Origin: an uncultured Haemophilus sp.
Lineage (GTDB): Bacteria > Pseudomonadota > Gammaproteobacteria > Enterobacterales > Pasteurellaceae
NCBI GenBank assembly: GCA_905205995.1
Contig: CAJLFU010000017.1
Coordinates: 1-39,469 of the forward strand
Direction: 5' to 3'
DNA length: 39,469 bases
The translations under genes and the position numbers were made by a program. Positions 7,239 through 15,854 of this stretch are shown here, piece after piece. Under the pieces are notes generated by a model. The model ran no database searches. It was given only the letters and a program-made list of their open reading frames with translations, and was not told the origin of the DNA. Every line of letters starts with the position of its first letter. Position 1 is the stretch's first letter.

Positions 7239-8501
7239 CTAATGGAAAATCGCGCGAAGAACGTAGAAAATTATAATCGCGAAGAATGCACCCGCTGGCA
7301 ACGTTACAACCCATGAACTAATGATGTTACGGATAACCGTTAAGTTAAGTGCTGCAATACCACGCGCGAAACCGATACCTAAGATTGCACCCACTAGGGT
7401 TTGTGTAGTTGAGATAGGTAAACCAGTACCAGATGCCACTACAACGGTCATCGCTGTTGCAAATTGTGCGGCAAAACCACGGCTCGGGGTTAAATCGGTA
7501 ATACCTGATCCTACAGTGGCCATCACTTTTTGTCCCATCGCAATCAGACCAACTGCGATACCTAATGCACCTAAAGGTAAAATCCACCAAGCTAATTTTC
7601 CACCGCTAAGGATTTGTCCTCCATTTTCCACAATTGAGACTACAGAAGAAAGCGGACCAATTGCATTGGCTACGTCATTAGAACCATGCGCGAATGCCAT
7701 TGCGCAAGCAGTTAAAAGCATTAAGATACTAAAAATCTTTTCGACTGAACCGAATGCGCCTTTTGCTGCTTTTTCAGTGAATCTTTTGCTGCGGAAGTAG
7801 AAGTGGCAAAAAATCATTCCAATGACACTGATTAGCAATGAAATACCGAGCGTTTCATTTGTTGAAAGATTTAAACCAACGTGTTTTAAACCTTTTGCCA
7901 TCGTCACGATACAAAGCACAAATACAGTAATAGCCATGTAGTAAGGACCATATTTTTGTGCATTTTTCAGTGGGTTCTCAGTATCAAATATGAGTTTTTG
8001 GATACTCGCAAAGATGGTATAAGCTAAAAGTCCCGCAATTACTGGCGTGATAAACCAGCTACCAACAATTCCACCGATTGTAGACCAGTCAACAGAACCA
8101 GGACCAATTGTAATACAAGCAAAACCAATTAAAGCACCGATGATGGTATGAGTACCAGAAACTGGCCAACCCATTTTAGTGGCAATAAATAACCAAGCAC
8201 CTGAGGCAAAGAGCGTTGAAAGCATCCCTAATGCTAAGAGATCTGGAAATTCGATAAATTGAGTAGGATCGATAACACCACTTTTAATGGTTTCTGTTAC
8301 TTCACCGCCGGCTAAATAAGCCCCTGCAGATTCAAAAATTAAAGCAATAATAATCGCTTGTTTTGCTGTAATGGTTCCCGAACCTACGGAAGTCCCCATT
8401 GAGTTTGATACGTCGTTGGCACCAATACCAAATGCCATAAAAAAGCCGAATACCGCGGTAATTAAGACTAACCACGAGCCGTATGCATTAATAATTTCCA
8501 T
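7239..8501 (-). CDS. Inorganic phosphate transporter, PiT family
   Basis: Inner-membrane low-affinity phosphate symporter (PHO4/PiT family, Pfam PF01384). The 420-residue protein has about ten hydrophobic segments. It shows the duplicated family signature twice: GANDVSNSMGTSVGSG near the N-terminus and GSNDVANAIGPL in the second half. Other typical pieces are GWPVSGTHTIIGA and the matching GLPISTTQTLVGAILG. An AGGAAA site precedes the ATG at 8501. It lies 36 bp after the DUF47 gene; this pairing of a DUF47 PhoU-like protein with a PiT transporter is widespread, which suggests a two-gene operon for phosphate uptake. It differs in length from E. coli PitA (499 residues). Confidence 0.93.
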   Translation of the reverse strand: MEIINAYGSWLVLITAVFGFFMAFGIGANDVSNSMGTSVGSGTITAKQAIIIALIFESAGAYLAGGEVTETIKSGVIDPTQFIEFPDLLALGMLSTLFASGAWLFIATKMGWPVSGTHTIIGALIGFACITIGPGSVDWSTIGGIVGSWFITPVIAGLLAYTIFASIQKLIFDTENPLKNAQKYGPYYMAITVFVLCIVTMAKGLKHVGLNLSTNETLGISLLISVIGMIFCHFYFRSKRFTEKAAKGAFGSVEKIFSILMLLTACAMAFAHGSNDVANAIGPLSSVVSIVENGGQILSGGKLAWWILPLGALGIAVGLIAMGQKVMATVGSGITDLTPSRGFAAQFATAMTVVVASGTGLPISTTQTLVGAILGIGFARGIAALNLTVIRNIISSWVVTLPAGAFFAIIIFYVLRAIFH

Positions 8502-8537
8502 AGTGAATTTCCTATGTTGTAGTTAATGTCGTCAAAA

Positions 8538-9218
8538 TTAAGAGCGAGCTAGCATTAATTCAATACGAGAACCAACACGTTGTGCCTGATCGGCTAATAC
8601 GCCCACCCACTCGATGACTTTATACAAGAACATTACATCAATTGGGTTATAACGACTTTCAATACCTAGCAACATTTTACGTAATTGAATTTGCATTTGA
8701 TCCGTATCATCTTCGATAGAATCTAATTCTTGGATCATGGTATTCACTAATTTAAGTTCACGGCCTTTAAAACCGGTTTCAAGTAATTGATCCATTTCTT
8801 CAATCACACGATGTGCTTGATGAATAGAGTCTAAACTACGTTCAACATATTTTAAGAAACTTTCTTGCATTTCTTCTGGAATGCCGAATTGGCGACCAAT
8901 CATACGACCTGAAATATCTTTAGCGAAGTTAGCTAATTTGTCTAATTGGGTAACTAATTCCAATAAATCAGTACGATCGATAGGTAAAAATAAACCACGA
9001 GGCAATTTCAAACGAATTTCACGTTTTAAACCGTCTGCTTCACGTTCACCTTGAGAAATGTCTAAACGTACTTTTTCTGCTTCATCCCATTGTTTTAAAT
9101 AGGTATGTTGAAAGAATGGAATTAATAAATCGCAACATTCTGTAACTTTTTTAGAATGTTTTTGCAGAGGTTTTAGAGGAGACTGGGCAAATAATCCGAG
9201 AATATTATTCATTGCCAT
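8538..9218 (-). CDS. DUF47 / TIGR00153 PhoU-like protein (phosphate transport regulator)
   Basis: Cytoplasmic all-helical protein of 226 residues (MAMNNILGLFAQSPLKPLQ...), the usual size of the TIGR00153 family. Helices rich in charged residues, such as EADGLKREIR and LDSIEDDTDQMQIQLRKML, are typical of PhoU-like bundles. The ATG at 9218 has GGAG about 10 nt upstream; an ATG at 9239 lacks a site and adds seven unexpected residues. The gene immediately precedes the PiT transporter, so a role in controlling that transporter is inferred from context and family; the biochemical activity is not known. Confidence 0.88.
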   Translation of the reverse strand: MAMNNILGLFAQSPLKPLQKHSKKVTECCDLLIPFFQHTYLKQWDEAEKVRLDISQGEREADGLKREIRLKLPRGLFLPIDRTDLLELVTQLDKLANFAKDISGRMIGRQFGIPEEMQESFLKYVERSLDSIHQAHRVIEEMDQLLETGFKGRELKLVNTMIQELDSIEDDTDQMQIQLRKMLLGIESRYNPIDVMFLYKVIEWVGVLADQAQRVGSRIELMLARS

Positions 9219-9297
9219 AGGTGTTTTACTCCATAACAAGGGTTAAAATTTCCGTTGCATATTACCTGATTTTATAAGGAAATACACGAAAAAGATC

Positions 9298-9325
9298 TTG
9301 ATTTGTATAAAATTATCTGTATATT
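9298..9325 (+). promoter_or_regulatory. Predicted promoter of CYTH-radA unit
   Basis: TTGATT (9298-9303), a 16-bp spacer and TATATT (9320-9325, five of six consensus bases). The -10 lies inside the LexA-type box at 9317-9332, so a bound repressor would block RNA polymerase. Confidence 0.5.
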
Positions 9326-9332
9326 TAAACAG
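9317..9332. promoter_or_regulatory. LexA (SOS) box upstream of CYTH-radA unit
   Basis: CTGT-ATATTTAA-ACAG is an exact match to the gamma-proteobacterial LexA pattern CTGT-N8-ACAG with an A/T-rich centre. It is 24 bp before the ATG at 9357 and overlaps the predicted -10. A second box of the same type precedes dinB in this window (35851-35866). Confidence 0.7.
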
Positions 9333-9356
9333 TTAAAATTGATAAGGAAAAATAAA

Positions 9357-10379
9357 ATGAGTAATGAAGTTGAATTAAAGCTTGCAGTCACCCCTGACGT
9401 CTTCGATATCCTAAAAACACACCTCGATCAATTCAATATCTTAGAGCAAAATACGATCTTTCTAGGAAATACTTATTTCGATTATCCCGATCATTTTTTG
9501 GCGAAACAAAAAATGGGATTGCGTGTCCGTCGGGAAAACAACGATTTCACACTTACCTTAAAAACTGACGGAAAAGTAGTTGGCGGATTGCATAGTCGTC
9601 CAGAATATAATTTATCTATACCTGATGATTCAGTACCTACATCGGCACAATTAACATCATTGTATCCATTTGAACATTTGCCTTCCTCTACATTACAGCC
9701 GATTTTCTCAACAGATTTTAACCGCACTTTTTGGTTGATTGCATTTGGTGCATCAAAAATTGAAGTGGCTTTTGATCAAGGGAAGATTCTGTCAGGAGAG
9801 AAAACACAGCCTATCTGCGAAATTGAATTTGAATTAAAAGAAGGGCTTGTTTCAGATCTTTTCTATTTTGTCTCACTTTTACCTTTTGAACAGGATGTGT
9901 ATTTTAGTTCGGCAAGTAAAGCGAAACGAGGCTATCAACTAGGTAGTAAACAGCTTCTGATTGATTGGTTAAATAAATGGCGTGATTTCTTAAAAGAAGA
10001 ACGTGAGGGAAGTGCAGTTGATTCTCGCGAACAATTAAGTGCAGTCATGAAAATGGAACAGCAATTGATTGAGGAAACGCTTTCATTCCCAACGGATGTG
10101 TTTGCTTTCGATTTTATGAAAACCGTTGAACGTGTCGGCGCATTTTTCAATCTTTATCATTATTATGATGACAACAAAGCCTTGTTTGAAAAATTGGAAG
10201 AAAATCGATCAGCTGAGTTATTAGCAAGTAATCAATTTTTCCTTAATGAAATAAAAGGCTTGATTACCTTTCATAGCGAAACAAAAGATAATTTTCAAAC
10301 TATTGAGAGGTTAAAAGCGTTATTAAAGAGCCGTGCGTATTTTGAAAGAATGCTTGGCTTAATGCTGTTGATGGCGTAA
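9357..10379 (+). CDS. CYTH-domain inorganic triphosphatase with short CHAD region (YgiF-like)
   Basis: The N-terminus MSNEVELKLAV contains the CYTH signature ExExK (Glu4, Glu6, Lys8). LRVRREN, FTLTLKTDG and CEIEFELKEG add the basic and acidic residues that line the triphosphate tunnel; this family hydrolyses inorganic triphosphate. The CYTH domain covers about residues 1-195. The remaining 145 residues look like a CHAD region but are short: the whole protein is 340 residues against about 433 for E. coli YgiF. An AAGGAA site lies 8 nt before the ATG at 9357; an in-frame ATG at 9303 falls in the promoter. radA follows after 26 bp, so the two are probably cotranscribed and may be under LexA control. 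Uptake sequence at 9721-9729. Confidence 0.82.
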   Translation: MSNEVELKLAVTPDVFDILKTHLDQFNILEQNTIFLGNTYFDYPDHFLAKQKMGLRVRRENNDFTLTLKTDGKVVGGLHSRPEYNLSIPDDSVPTSAQLTSLYPFEHLPSSTLQPIFSTDFNRTFWLIAFGASKIEVAFDQGKILSGEKTQPICEIEFELKEGLVSDLFYFVSLLPFEQDVYFSSASKAKRGYQLGSKQLLIDWLNKWRDFLKEEREGSAVDSREQLSAVMKMEQQLIEETLSFPTDVFAFDFMKTVERVGAFFNLYHYYDDNKALFEKLEENRSAELLASNQFFLNEIKGLITFHSETKDNFQTIERLKALLKSRAYFERMLGLMLLMA

Positions 10380-10405
10380 AACGGGTTCTCGAAAGGATAA
10401 TAAAA

Positions 10406-11785
10406 ATGGCAAAAGCTCCTAAAACCGCTTACGTATGTAATGATTGTGGCGCTGAATTTTCGCGCTGGCAAGGGCAGTGTTCTGCCTGTAAAGCCTGGAA
10501 TACCATTAGTGAAGTGCGGTTAATTTCAGCCTCAAATTCCGCAAAAAATGATCGTTTTAGTGGTTATGCAGGAGAAACCCGTGCAAAAATCCAAACGCTT
10601 TCTGAAATTAGCTTACAAGAAACACCGCGTTTCACCAGTGGATTTAAAGAATTAGATCGTGTATTAGGTGGCGGGATCGTACCGGGAAGTGCCATTTTAA
10701 TTGGTGGACATCCTGGTGCGGGGAAAAGTACCTTGTTACTTCAAGTGATGTGCGGATTAGCGAAAAATATGACCGCACTTTATGTAACAGGGGAAGAGTC
10801 GCTTCAACAAGTGGCAATGCGCGCTAATCGCTTGAATCTGCCGACAGATAAATTAAATATGTTATCTGAAACCTCAGTTGAGCAAATTTGTAATTTAGCA
10901 GATCAGCTAAAACCTCAAATTATTGTGGTGGATTCGATCCAGGTTATGCATCTTTCGGATATTCAATCTTCTCCAGGAAGCGTGGCACAAGTGCGTGAAT
11001 GTGCCTCTTTCCTGACTCGCTATGCGAAAACCCGACAAGTTGCCATCATTATGGTTGGACATGTCACCAAAGACGGTACCCTTGCTGGTCCGAAAGTATT
11101 GGAACATGCCATTGACTGTTCCTTATTACTAGAGGGTGAAGCGGATTCTCGTTTCCGTACGTTGCGTAGTCATAAAAACCGTTTTGGCGCAGTGAATGAG
11201 CTAGGGGTATTTGGTATGACAGAGCAAGGCCTACGCGAGGTGAAAAATCCATCGGCAATTTTCTTAAGCCGTGGAGATGAACAAACACCGGGTAGCTCGG
11301 TCATGGTTCTTTGGGAAGGCACCCGTCCGCTTTTGGTGGAAATTCAAGCGTTGGTGGATCATTCCATGCTCGCTAACCCGCGTCGTGTGGCAGTAGGACT
11401 AGAACAAAATCGTTTAGCCTTATTGCTTGCGGTATTGCATCGTCATGGTGGATTACAAATGTCAGATCAAGATGTTTTTGTGAATGTGGTTGGCGGTGTA
11501 AAAGTCGGGGAAACAGGGGCAGATCTTGCGTTATTACTCGCATTAATTTCGAGTTTCCGTAATCGTCCATTGCCACAAGATTTAGTTGTTTTTGGGGAAG
11601 TTGGGTTAGCCGGTGAAATTCGACCGGTAACCAGCGGTCAAGAACGCATTAGTGAAGCCGCAAAACATGGTTTTAAACGCGCGATTGTCCCTTTCGCCAA
11701 TAAACCGAAAAGTGCGGTTGAGAATATGGAAGTTTTTACGGTGAAAAAACTCGCTGATGCACTTGCCATTTTGGATAATTTCTAA
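10406..11785 (+). CDS. radA: DNA repair / branch-migration protein RadA
   Basis: RecA-related hexameric helicase that extends recombination intermediates, with a role in repair and, in some naturally competent bacteria, in transformation. The 459 residues show an N-terminal zinc finger (Cys11, Cys14, Cys25, Cys28). Walker A is GGHPGAGKST (100-109) and the RadA-specific KNRFG motif is at 257-261. The C-terminal third is a Lon-protease-like domain without catalytic function. Three uptake sequences lie inside the gene (10512, 10772, 11710). It follows the CYTH gene by 26 bp. In E. coli radA is beside serB, so the present pairing with a CYTH gene and a LexA-type box is different. Confidence 0.96.
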   Translation: MAKAPKTAYVCNDCGAEFSRWQGQCSACKAWNTISEVRLISASNSAKNDRFSGYAGETRAKIQTLSEISLQETPRFTSGFKELDRVLGGGIVPGSAILIGGHPGAGKSTLLLQVMCGLAKNMTALYVTGEESLQQVAMRANRLNLPTDKLNMLSETSVEQICNLADQLKPQIIVVDSIQVMHLSDIQSSPGSVAQVRECASFLTRYAKTRQVAIIMVGHVTKDGTLAGPKVLEHAIDCSLLLEGEADSRFRTLRSHKNRFGAVNELGVFGMTEQGLREVKNPSAIFLSRGDEQTPGSSVMVLWEGTRPLLVEIQALVDHSMLANPRRVAVGLEQNRLALLLAVLHRHGGLQMSDQDVFVNVVGGVKVGETGADLALLLALISSFRNRPLPQDLVVFGEVGLAGEIRPVTSGQERISEAAKHGFKRAIVPFANKPKSAVENMEVFTVKKLADALAILDNF

Positions 11786-11866
11786 AAAACGTTGTCCTAT
11801 TGTTGCCTGATTACTGAAAGTTTTTGATAAATTAGATAGAATATGCGCCGTACATAAGGAAAGGTT

Positions 11867-12346
11867 ATGGAAAAGAAATTAAATAAAGCGTTGGATAGCA
11901 TTGATATCAAAATCTTAAATGAATTACAACGCAACGGTAAAATCTCTAATATCGATTTATCAAAGAAAGTTGGGTTATCGCCAACACCTTGTTTAGAAAG
12001 GGTAAAACGCCTAGAAAAACAAGGTGTGATTATGGGCTATCGGGCGCTATTAAATCCTGAATTGTTGGATGCCCCTTTATTGGTTATTGTTGAAATCACG
12101 CTCGTGCGTGGTAAACCTGATGTTTTCGAAGAGTTTAATGCCGCAATTCAAGCGCTTGATGAAATTCTTGAATGTCATTTGGTATCAGGTGATTTCGATT
12201 ATTTACTCAAAACACGTGTAGCAGATATGGCGGCATATCGAAAATTATTGGGTACAACCTTATTGCGCTTACCTGGTGTGAATGACACCCGAACTTATGT
12301 TGTAATGGAAGAAGTGAAACAAACTAATTATCTCGTACTAAAATAA
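11867..12346 (+). CDS. lrp: Leucine-responsive regulatory protein Lrp
   Basis: Global Lrp/AsnC-family regulator. The 159-residue protein has the N-terminal helix-turn-helix (about 20-60; ILNELQRNGKISNIDLSKKV, then LSPTPCLERVKRLE) and a C-terminal RAM ligand-binding domain including VSGDFDYLLKTRVAD. AAGGAAAGGTT precedes the ATG. The gene order lrp-ftsK-lolA-rarA is the same as in E. coli, which supports the Lrp call over other AsnC paralogues. Only 2 nt separate its stop from the ftsK start. Confidence 0.93.
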   Translation: MEKKLNKALDSIDIKILNELQRNGKISNIDLSKKVGLSPTPCLERVKRLEKQGVIMGYRALLNPELLDAPLLVIVEITLVRGKPDVFEEFNAAIQALDEILECHLVSGDFDYLLKTRVADMAAYRKLLGTTLLRLPGVNDTRTYVVMEEVKQTNYLVLK

Positions 12347-12348
12347 AA

Positions 12349-15138
12349 ATGATTAAACGAATTACAAAACGATTTACACCGAAACAATATTTAGCAGAAT
12401 TATTGCTCGGATTGACCACACTTTTAGGTTTATATTTAATCGTGGCATGGTCAAGCTATACGCCATTAGATAACTCTTGGTCTACAGCAAGTTTTCAAAC
12501 TGAAACCATCAATAAAGCCGGTGCTTTTGGTGCTTGGTTAATTGATGCGTTTTTTGTTTTTCTCGGTTATGTAGGTCACCTCATTCCGTTTGTCATTTTC
12601 ATCGTACCGATTTATTTACTGAAAACCAAAGCGGTGCATTCTCTCTCTGTAACCCGTATTGCATTACGTTCCTTTGGCTTTATTGCTCTCATCGTTGGCT
12701 TAACTATGATGGCAACATTGTTGCTTTCAAATACGAACTACTATTTAGCTGGTGGCGTGTTTGGTGGCAGCTTAGTGGTGAATTTATATCCTACACTCGG
12801 TAAGTTTGGCTGTATTTTAGTGGGCTTTATCTGTGCAGTTGTAGGCTTTATTTTCTGTTCCGGTGCATCATTAATTCGTTTAATTGTGAAATTCTATCAT
12901 TGGCTGACAATGAAAAATCAGCCAGCAGAAGAGGAGCAAACAGAACATACTTCTGTGGATGACCTTGAACAAATTGTGATTGAGGCACCTCAACAACTGG
13001 CTTTCTCTGATTCTCAATTGGAAACTGAATCTACAGAAGATGAAAAAGAGGAGAGGGCTGAAAATACCTTTGTTAAGCCTGAGCAACTAATTAATATCAG
13101 TGGGTTATCCTCACCGAGTACTTCAGAGCCTGCAGATGTTGAGAAATTAGAAGATAAGTTTAAAGGCTTCACGGTTGAATCTGACAATTTACCGAATGTG
13201 TCTATTTCTGCCTCTTCTTATGTTGAATTACCAACAAAAGAAGATTTTTCAGCAACATGGAAAAATTCACAAGTGAATTCTCAAAGTGCGGATGATTCAG
13301 ATGATATTTTTGAAGAAAATATCATACCAAAAGTGTCACTAAAAACACCTGAAAATACGACTGCACTTTATCCAACTTATGATGAACCTTTAGAATCAGA
13401 CAATGATGGTTTAGAAGATGAATTAGCGCGTCAGTTTGCTGCACAAGAGCAAGCTCGTATGCAAGAAATGGAAGTGCGTGCAAAAGCCTCAAATGCTGAA
13501 GATGCATTAAAAGTGATCTTGAATGAGCCGACAGCTTCACCAGTTAAAGCGCGTGAAATTCATATTGAGAATGCAACTGAAACAACCTATAAGCCGTATT
13601 TTGATACGCTTATACACCCCGCATTCCAACAACCAACGAATAAACGTGAAAAACCAACGACACCATTACCAAGTTTAGATTTACTTGAGCATCGTTCAAC
13701 GCAGGCTCAAGATATTACGCGTGAAGAAATTTTAGACACATCCGCACGCATAGAACAACAATTAAAGAATTTTAATGTCAAAGCAACGGTACAAGATGTG
13801 CTAGTTGGCCCTGTGGTGACTCGTTATGAGCTTGAATTACAACCGGGTGTAAAAGCATCTAAAGTAACAAGTATTGATACCGATTTAGCACGTGCATTGA
13901 TGTTCCGTGCGATCCGTGTGGCAGAAGTGATTCCAGGCAAACCTTATATAGGTATTGAAACGCCAAATGCGCACCGTCAAATAGTACCATTGCGTGATGT
14001 GCTCGATAGTAATGAATTCCGTTCATCAACATCATTGCTTTCAATGGCTTTGGGTAAAGATATTAGCGGAAAACCCGTTGTGGTTGATTTGGCTAAAATG
14101 CCTCACTTGCTTGTTGCAGGCTCAACAGGCTCGGGTAAATCTGTTGGGGTGAATACCATGATTTTAAGTTTGCTTTTCCGTGTGACACCGGATGAAGTGA
14201 AATTTATTATGATTGACCCGAAAGTGGTTGAACTTTCTATTTATAACGATATCCCGCACTTGCTTACCCCTGTGGTGACGGATATGAAAAAAGCGGCGAA
14301 TGCATTGCGTTGGTGCGTAGATGAAATGGAACGTCGTTATCAATTATTGTCAGCCTTACGAGTGCGTAATATAGAAGGGTATAACGAAAAAATTGAAGAA
14401 TATGAAAAACTCAATATGCCAATTCCAAACCCAATTTGGAAACCGGGCGATACAATGGATAAGATGCCGCCTCCATTAGAAAAATTGAGTTATATTGTCG
14501 TGATCGTTGATGAGTTTGCTGACTTAATGATGGTTGCAGGCAAACAAATTGAAGAGTTAATTGCGCGCTTAGCACAAAAAGCCCGTGCGATTGGTATTCA
14601 CTTGATTTTGGCGACACAGCGTCCTTCGGTAGATGTGATTACTGGTTTGATTAAGGCCAATATTCCGAGCCGTATCGCCTTTACGGTGGCAAGTAAAATT
14701 GACTCTAGAACGATTCTGGATCAAGGCGGTGCAGAAGCCTTATTGGGCCGAGGAGACATGTTATATTCAGGTCAAGGTTCTTCGGATCTTGTTCGTGTAC
14801 ATGGTGCCTTTATGAGTGATGATGAGGTGGCGCGTGTAGCAGATGATTGGCGTGCACGTGGTAAACCAAATTATATTGATGGCATTTTAGACGGTGCGGA
14901 TGATGAAGACTCTGGTGAGAAATCAACGGCAAGCAGTGGCGATCTTGATGCATTATTTGATGAAGTCGTTGAGTTTGTACTAAGCACAGGCAATACATCG
15001 ACTTCTTATGTTCAACGTAAATTTAGTGTTGGGTTTAACCGAGCGGCTCGAATTATGGATCAGCTCGAAGAACAAGGTATTTTAGGCCCAATGAAAAATG
15101 GAAAACGAGAAATTTTAGCTCGACGTTCCGAATATTAA
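12349..15138 (+). CDS. ftsK: DNA translocase FtsK
   Basis: Septal DNA pump that clears and aligns the chromosome terminus and activates XerCD at dif. The 929-residue protein has an N-terminal membrane domain (about 1-180) with about four hydrophobic segments. An acidic, low-complexity linker follows (about 190-440; much shorter than in the 1,329-residue E. coli protein). The RecA-like motor has Walker A AGSTGSGKSVG near 589 and Walker B-like VVIVDEFADLM. The C-terminal gamma winged helix (about 865-929) is the KOPS-reading domain. No Shine-Dalgarno site is visible and the start is 2 nt after the lrp stop, so translation is probably coupled to lrp. Confidence 0.97.
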   Translation: MIKRITKRFTPKQYLAELLLGLTTLLGLYLIVAWSSYTPLDNSWSTASFQTETINKAGAFGAWLIDAFFVFLGYVGHLIPFVIFIVPIYLLKTKAVHSLSVTRIALRSFGFIALIVGLTMMATLLLSNTNYYLAGGVFGGSLVVNLYPTLGKFGCILVGFICAVVGFIFCSGASLIRLIVKFYHWLTMKNQPAEEEQTEHTSVDDLEQIVIEAPQQLAFSDSQLETESTEDEKEERAENTFVKPEQLINISGLSSPSTSEPADVEKLEDKFKGFTVESDNLPNVSISASSYVELPTKEDFSATWKNSQVNSQSADDSDDIFEENIIPKVSLKTPENTTALYPTYDEPLESDNDGLEDELARQFAAQEQARMQEMEVRAKASNAEDALKVILNEPTASPVKAREIHIENATETTYKPYFDTLIHPAFQQPTNKREKPTTPLPSLDLLEHRSTQAQDITREEILDTSARIEQQLKNFNVKATVQDVLVGPVVTRYELELQPGVKASKVTSIDTDLARALMFRAIRVAEVIPGKPYIGIETPNAHRQIVPLRDVLDSNEFRSSTSLLSMALGKDISGKPVVVDLAKMPHLLVAGSTGSGKSVGVNTMILSLLFRVTPDEVKFIMIDPKVVELSIYNDIPHLLTPVVTDMKKAANALRWCVDEMERRYQLLSALRVRNIEGYNEKIEEYEKLNMPIPNPIWKPGDTMDKMPPPLEKLSYIVVIVDEFADLMMVAGKQIEELIARLAQKARAIGIHLILATQRPSVDVITGLIKANIPSRIAFTVASKIDSRTILDQGGAEALLGRGDMLYSGQGSSDLVRVHGAFMSDDEVARVADDWRARGKPNYIDGILDGADDEDSGEKSTASSGDLDALFDEVVEFVLSTGNTSTSYVQRKFSVGFNRAARIMDQLEEQGILGPMKNGKREILARRSEY

Positions 15139-15174
15139 TTCTCTTAAGTTTCACTTTACAAAAAGGAAAGTAGA

Positions 15175-15801
15175 ATGAAAAAAACATTATTAAAAATGAC
15201 CGCACTTACCGCACTTTTAAGTGCAAGCAACTTTGCTTTTGCAGATGCTGCAGATGAGCTACAAAATCGCTTAAATCAAGTGACGGTATTAAGTGCTGAT
15301 TTCTCGCAAACCGTGACTTCTGCTGGTGGTAAAAACGTTCAACAAGGAAGTGGAAAACTTCAAATTAAACGTCCAAATCTTTTCCGTATGGATACCAAAT
15401 CACCGCAAGAAACACAAATTATTGCAGATGGTAAAACCCTTTGGTATTACGATCCATTTGTACAACAAGTGACAGCTCAATGGGTGAAGGACGCGGTAAA
15501 TAATACCCCTTTCGTGCTTTTAACCAGTAACGATAAAAGCCACTGGAATCAGTATTCAGTAACTCAGAATGCGGATACCTTTGTGTTAAAACCGAAGGCG
15601 AAAAATAGCAATATTAAACAATTTGATATTCGTGTAGATACAAATGGTGTGTTAAAAAATTTCAGCACCACAGAAAAAGATGGTCAAACGAATCTTTATG
15701 TGTTGCGCAACATTACGAATCAAACACTAGCTGATAACTTATTCCAATTTAGCGTACCGAAAGGTGTGGAATTGGATGACCAACGTAAAGGTAAAAAATA
15801 A
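15175..15801 (+). CDS. lolA: Periplasmic lipoprotein carrier LolA
   Basis: Shuttles lipoproteins from the LolCDE transporter to LolB (encoded at 4562-5185). The 208-residue protein has a signal peptide cleaved after AFA (residue 23). The mature part has the LolA pattern: LNQVTVLSADFSQTV, GKLQIKRPNLFRMD and IIADGKTLWYYDPFVQQVT. AAAGGAAAG lies just before the ATG. The signal-peptide codons for MTALTALLSA are written largely by two abutting uptake sequences (15199-15216), an unusual case where the uptake signal supplies part of a functional hydrophobic core. Confidence 0.96.
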   Translation: MKKTLLKMTALTALLSASNFAFADAADELQNRLNQVTVLSADFSQTVTSAGGKNVQQGSGKLQIKRPNLFRMDTKSPQETQIIADGKTLWYYDPFVQQVTAQWVKDAVNNTPFVLLTSNDKSHWNQYSVTQNADTFVLKPKAKNSNIKQFDIRVDTNGVLKNFSTTEKDGQTNLYVLRNITNQTLADNLFQFSVPKGVELDDQRKGKK

Positions 15802-15806
15802 TCCAT

Positions 15807-15834
15807 AAGGTGTGAATGATAATCTTCATACCTT
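15807..15834 (+). terminator. Hairpin between lolA and rarA
   Basis: AAGGTGTGAA (15807-15816) pairs with TTCATACCTT (15825-15834), 10 bp with one G-U pair and an 8-nt loop, followed by TTGCTT. It is a weak terminator or processing hairpin. The same bases contain a partial Fur-box match. Confidence 0.5.
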
Positions 15835-15854
15835 TTGCTTATTAAGGAAAGAAT

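Noticed and set aside
7321..7800. 159-codon plus-strand frame opposite the phosphate transporter
   Set aside because: Antisense shadow of a membrane-protein gene (Pro/Ala/Thr-rich), no start signals.
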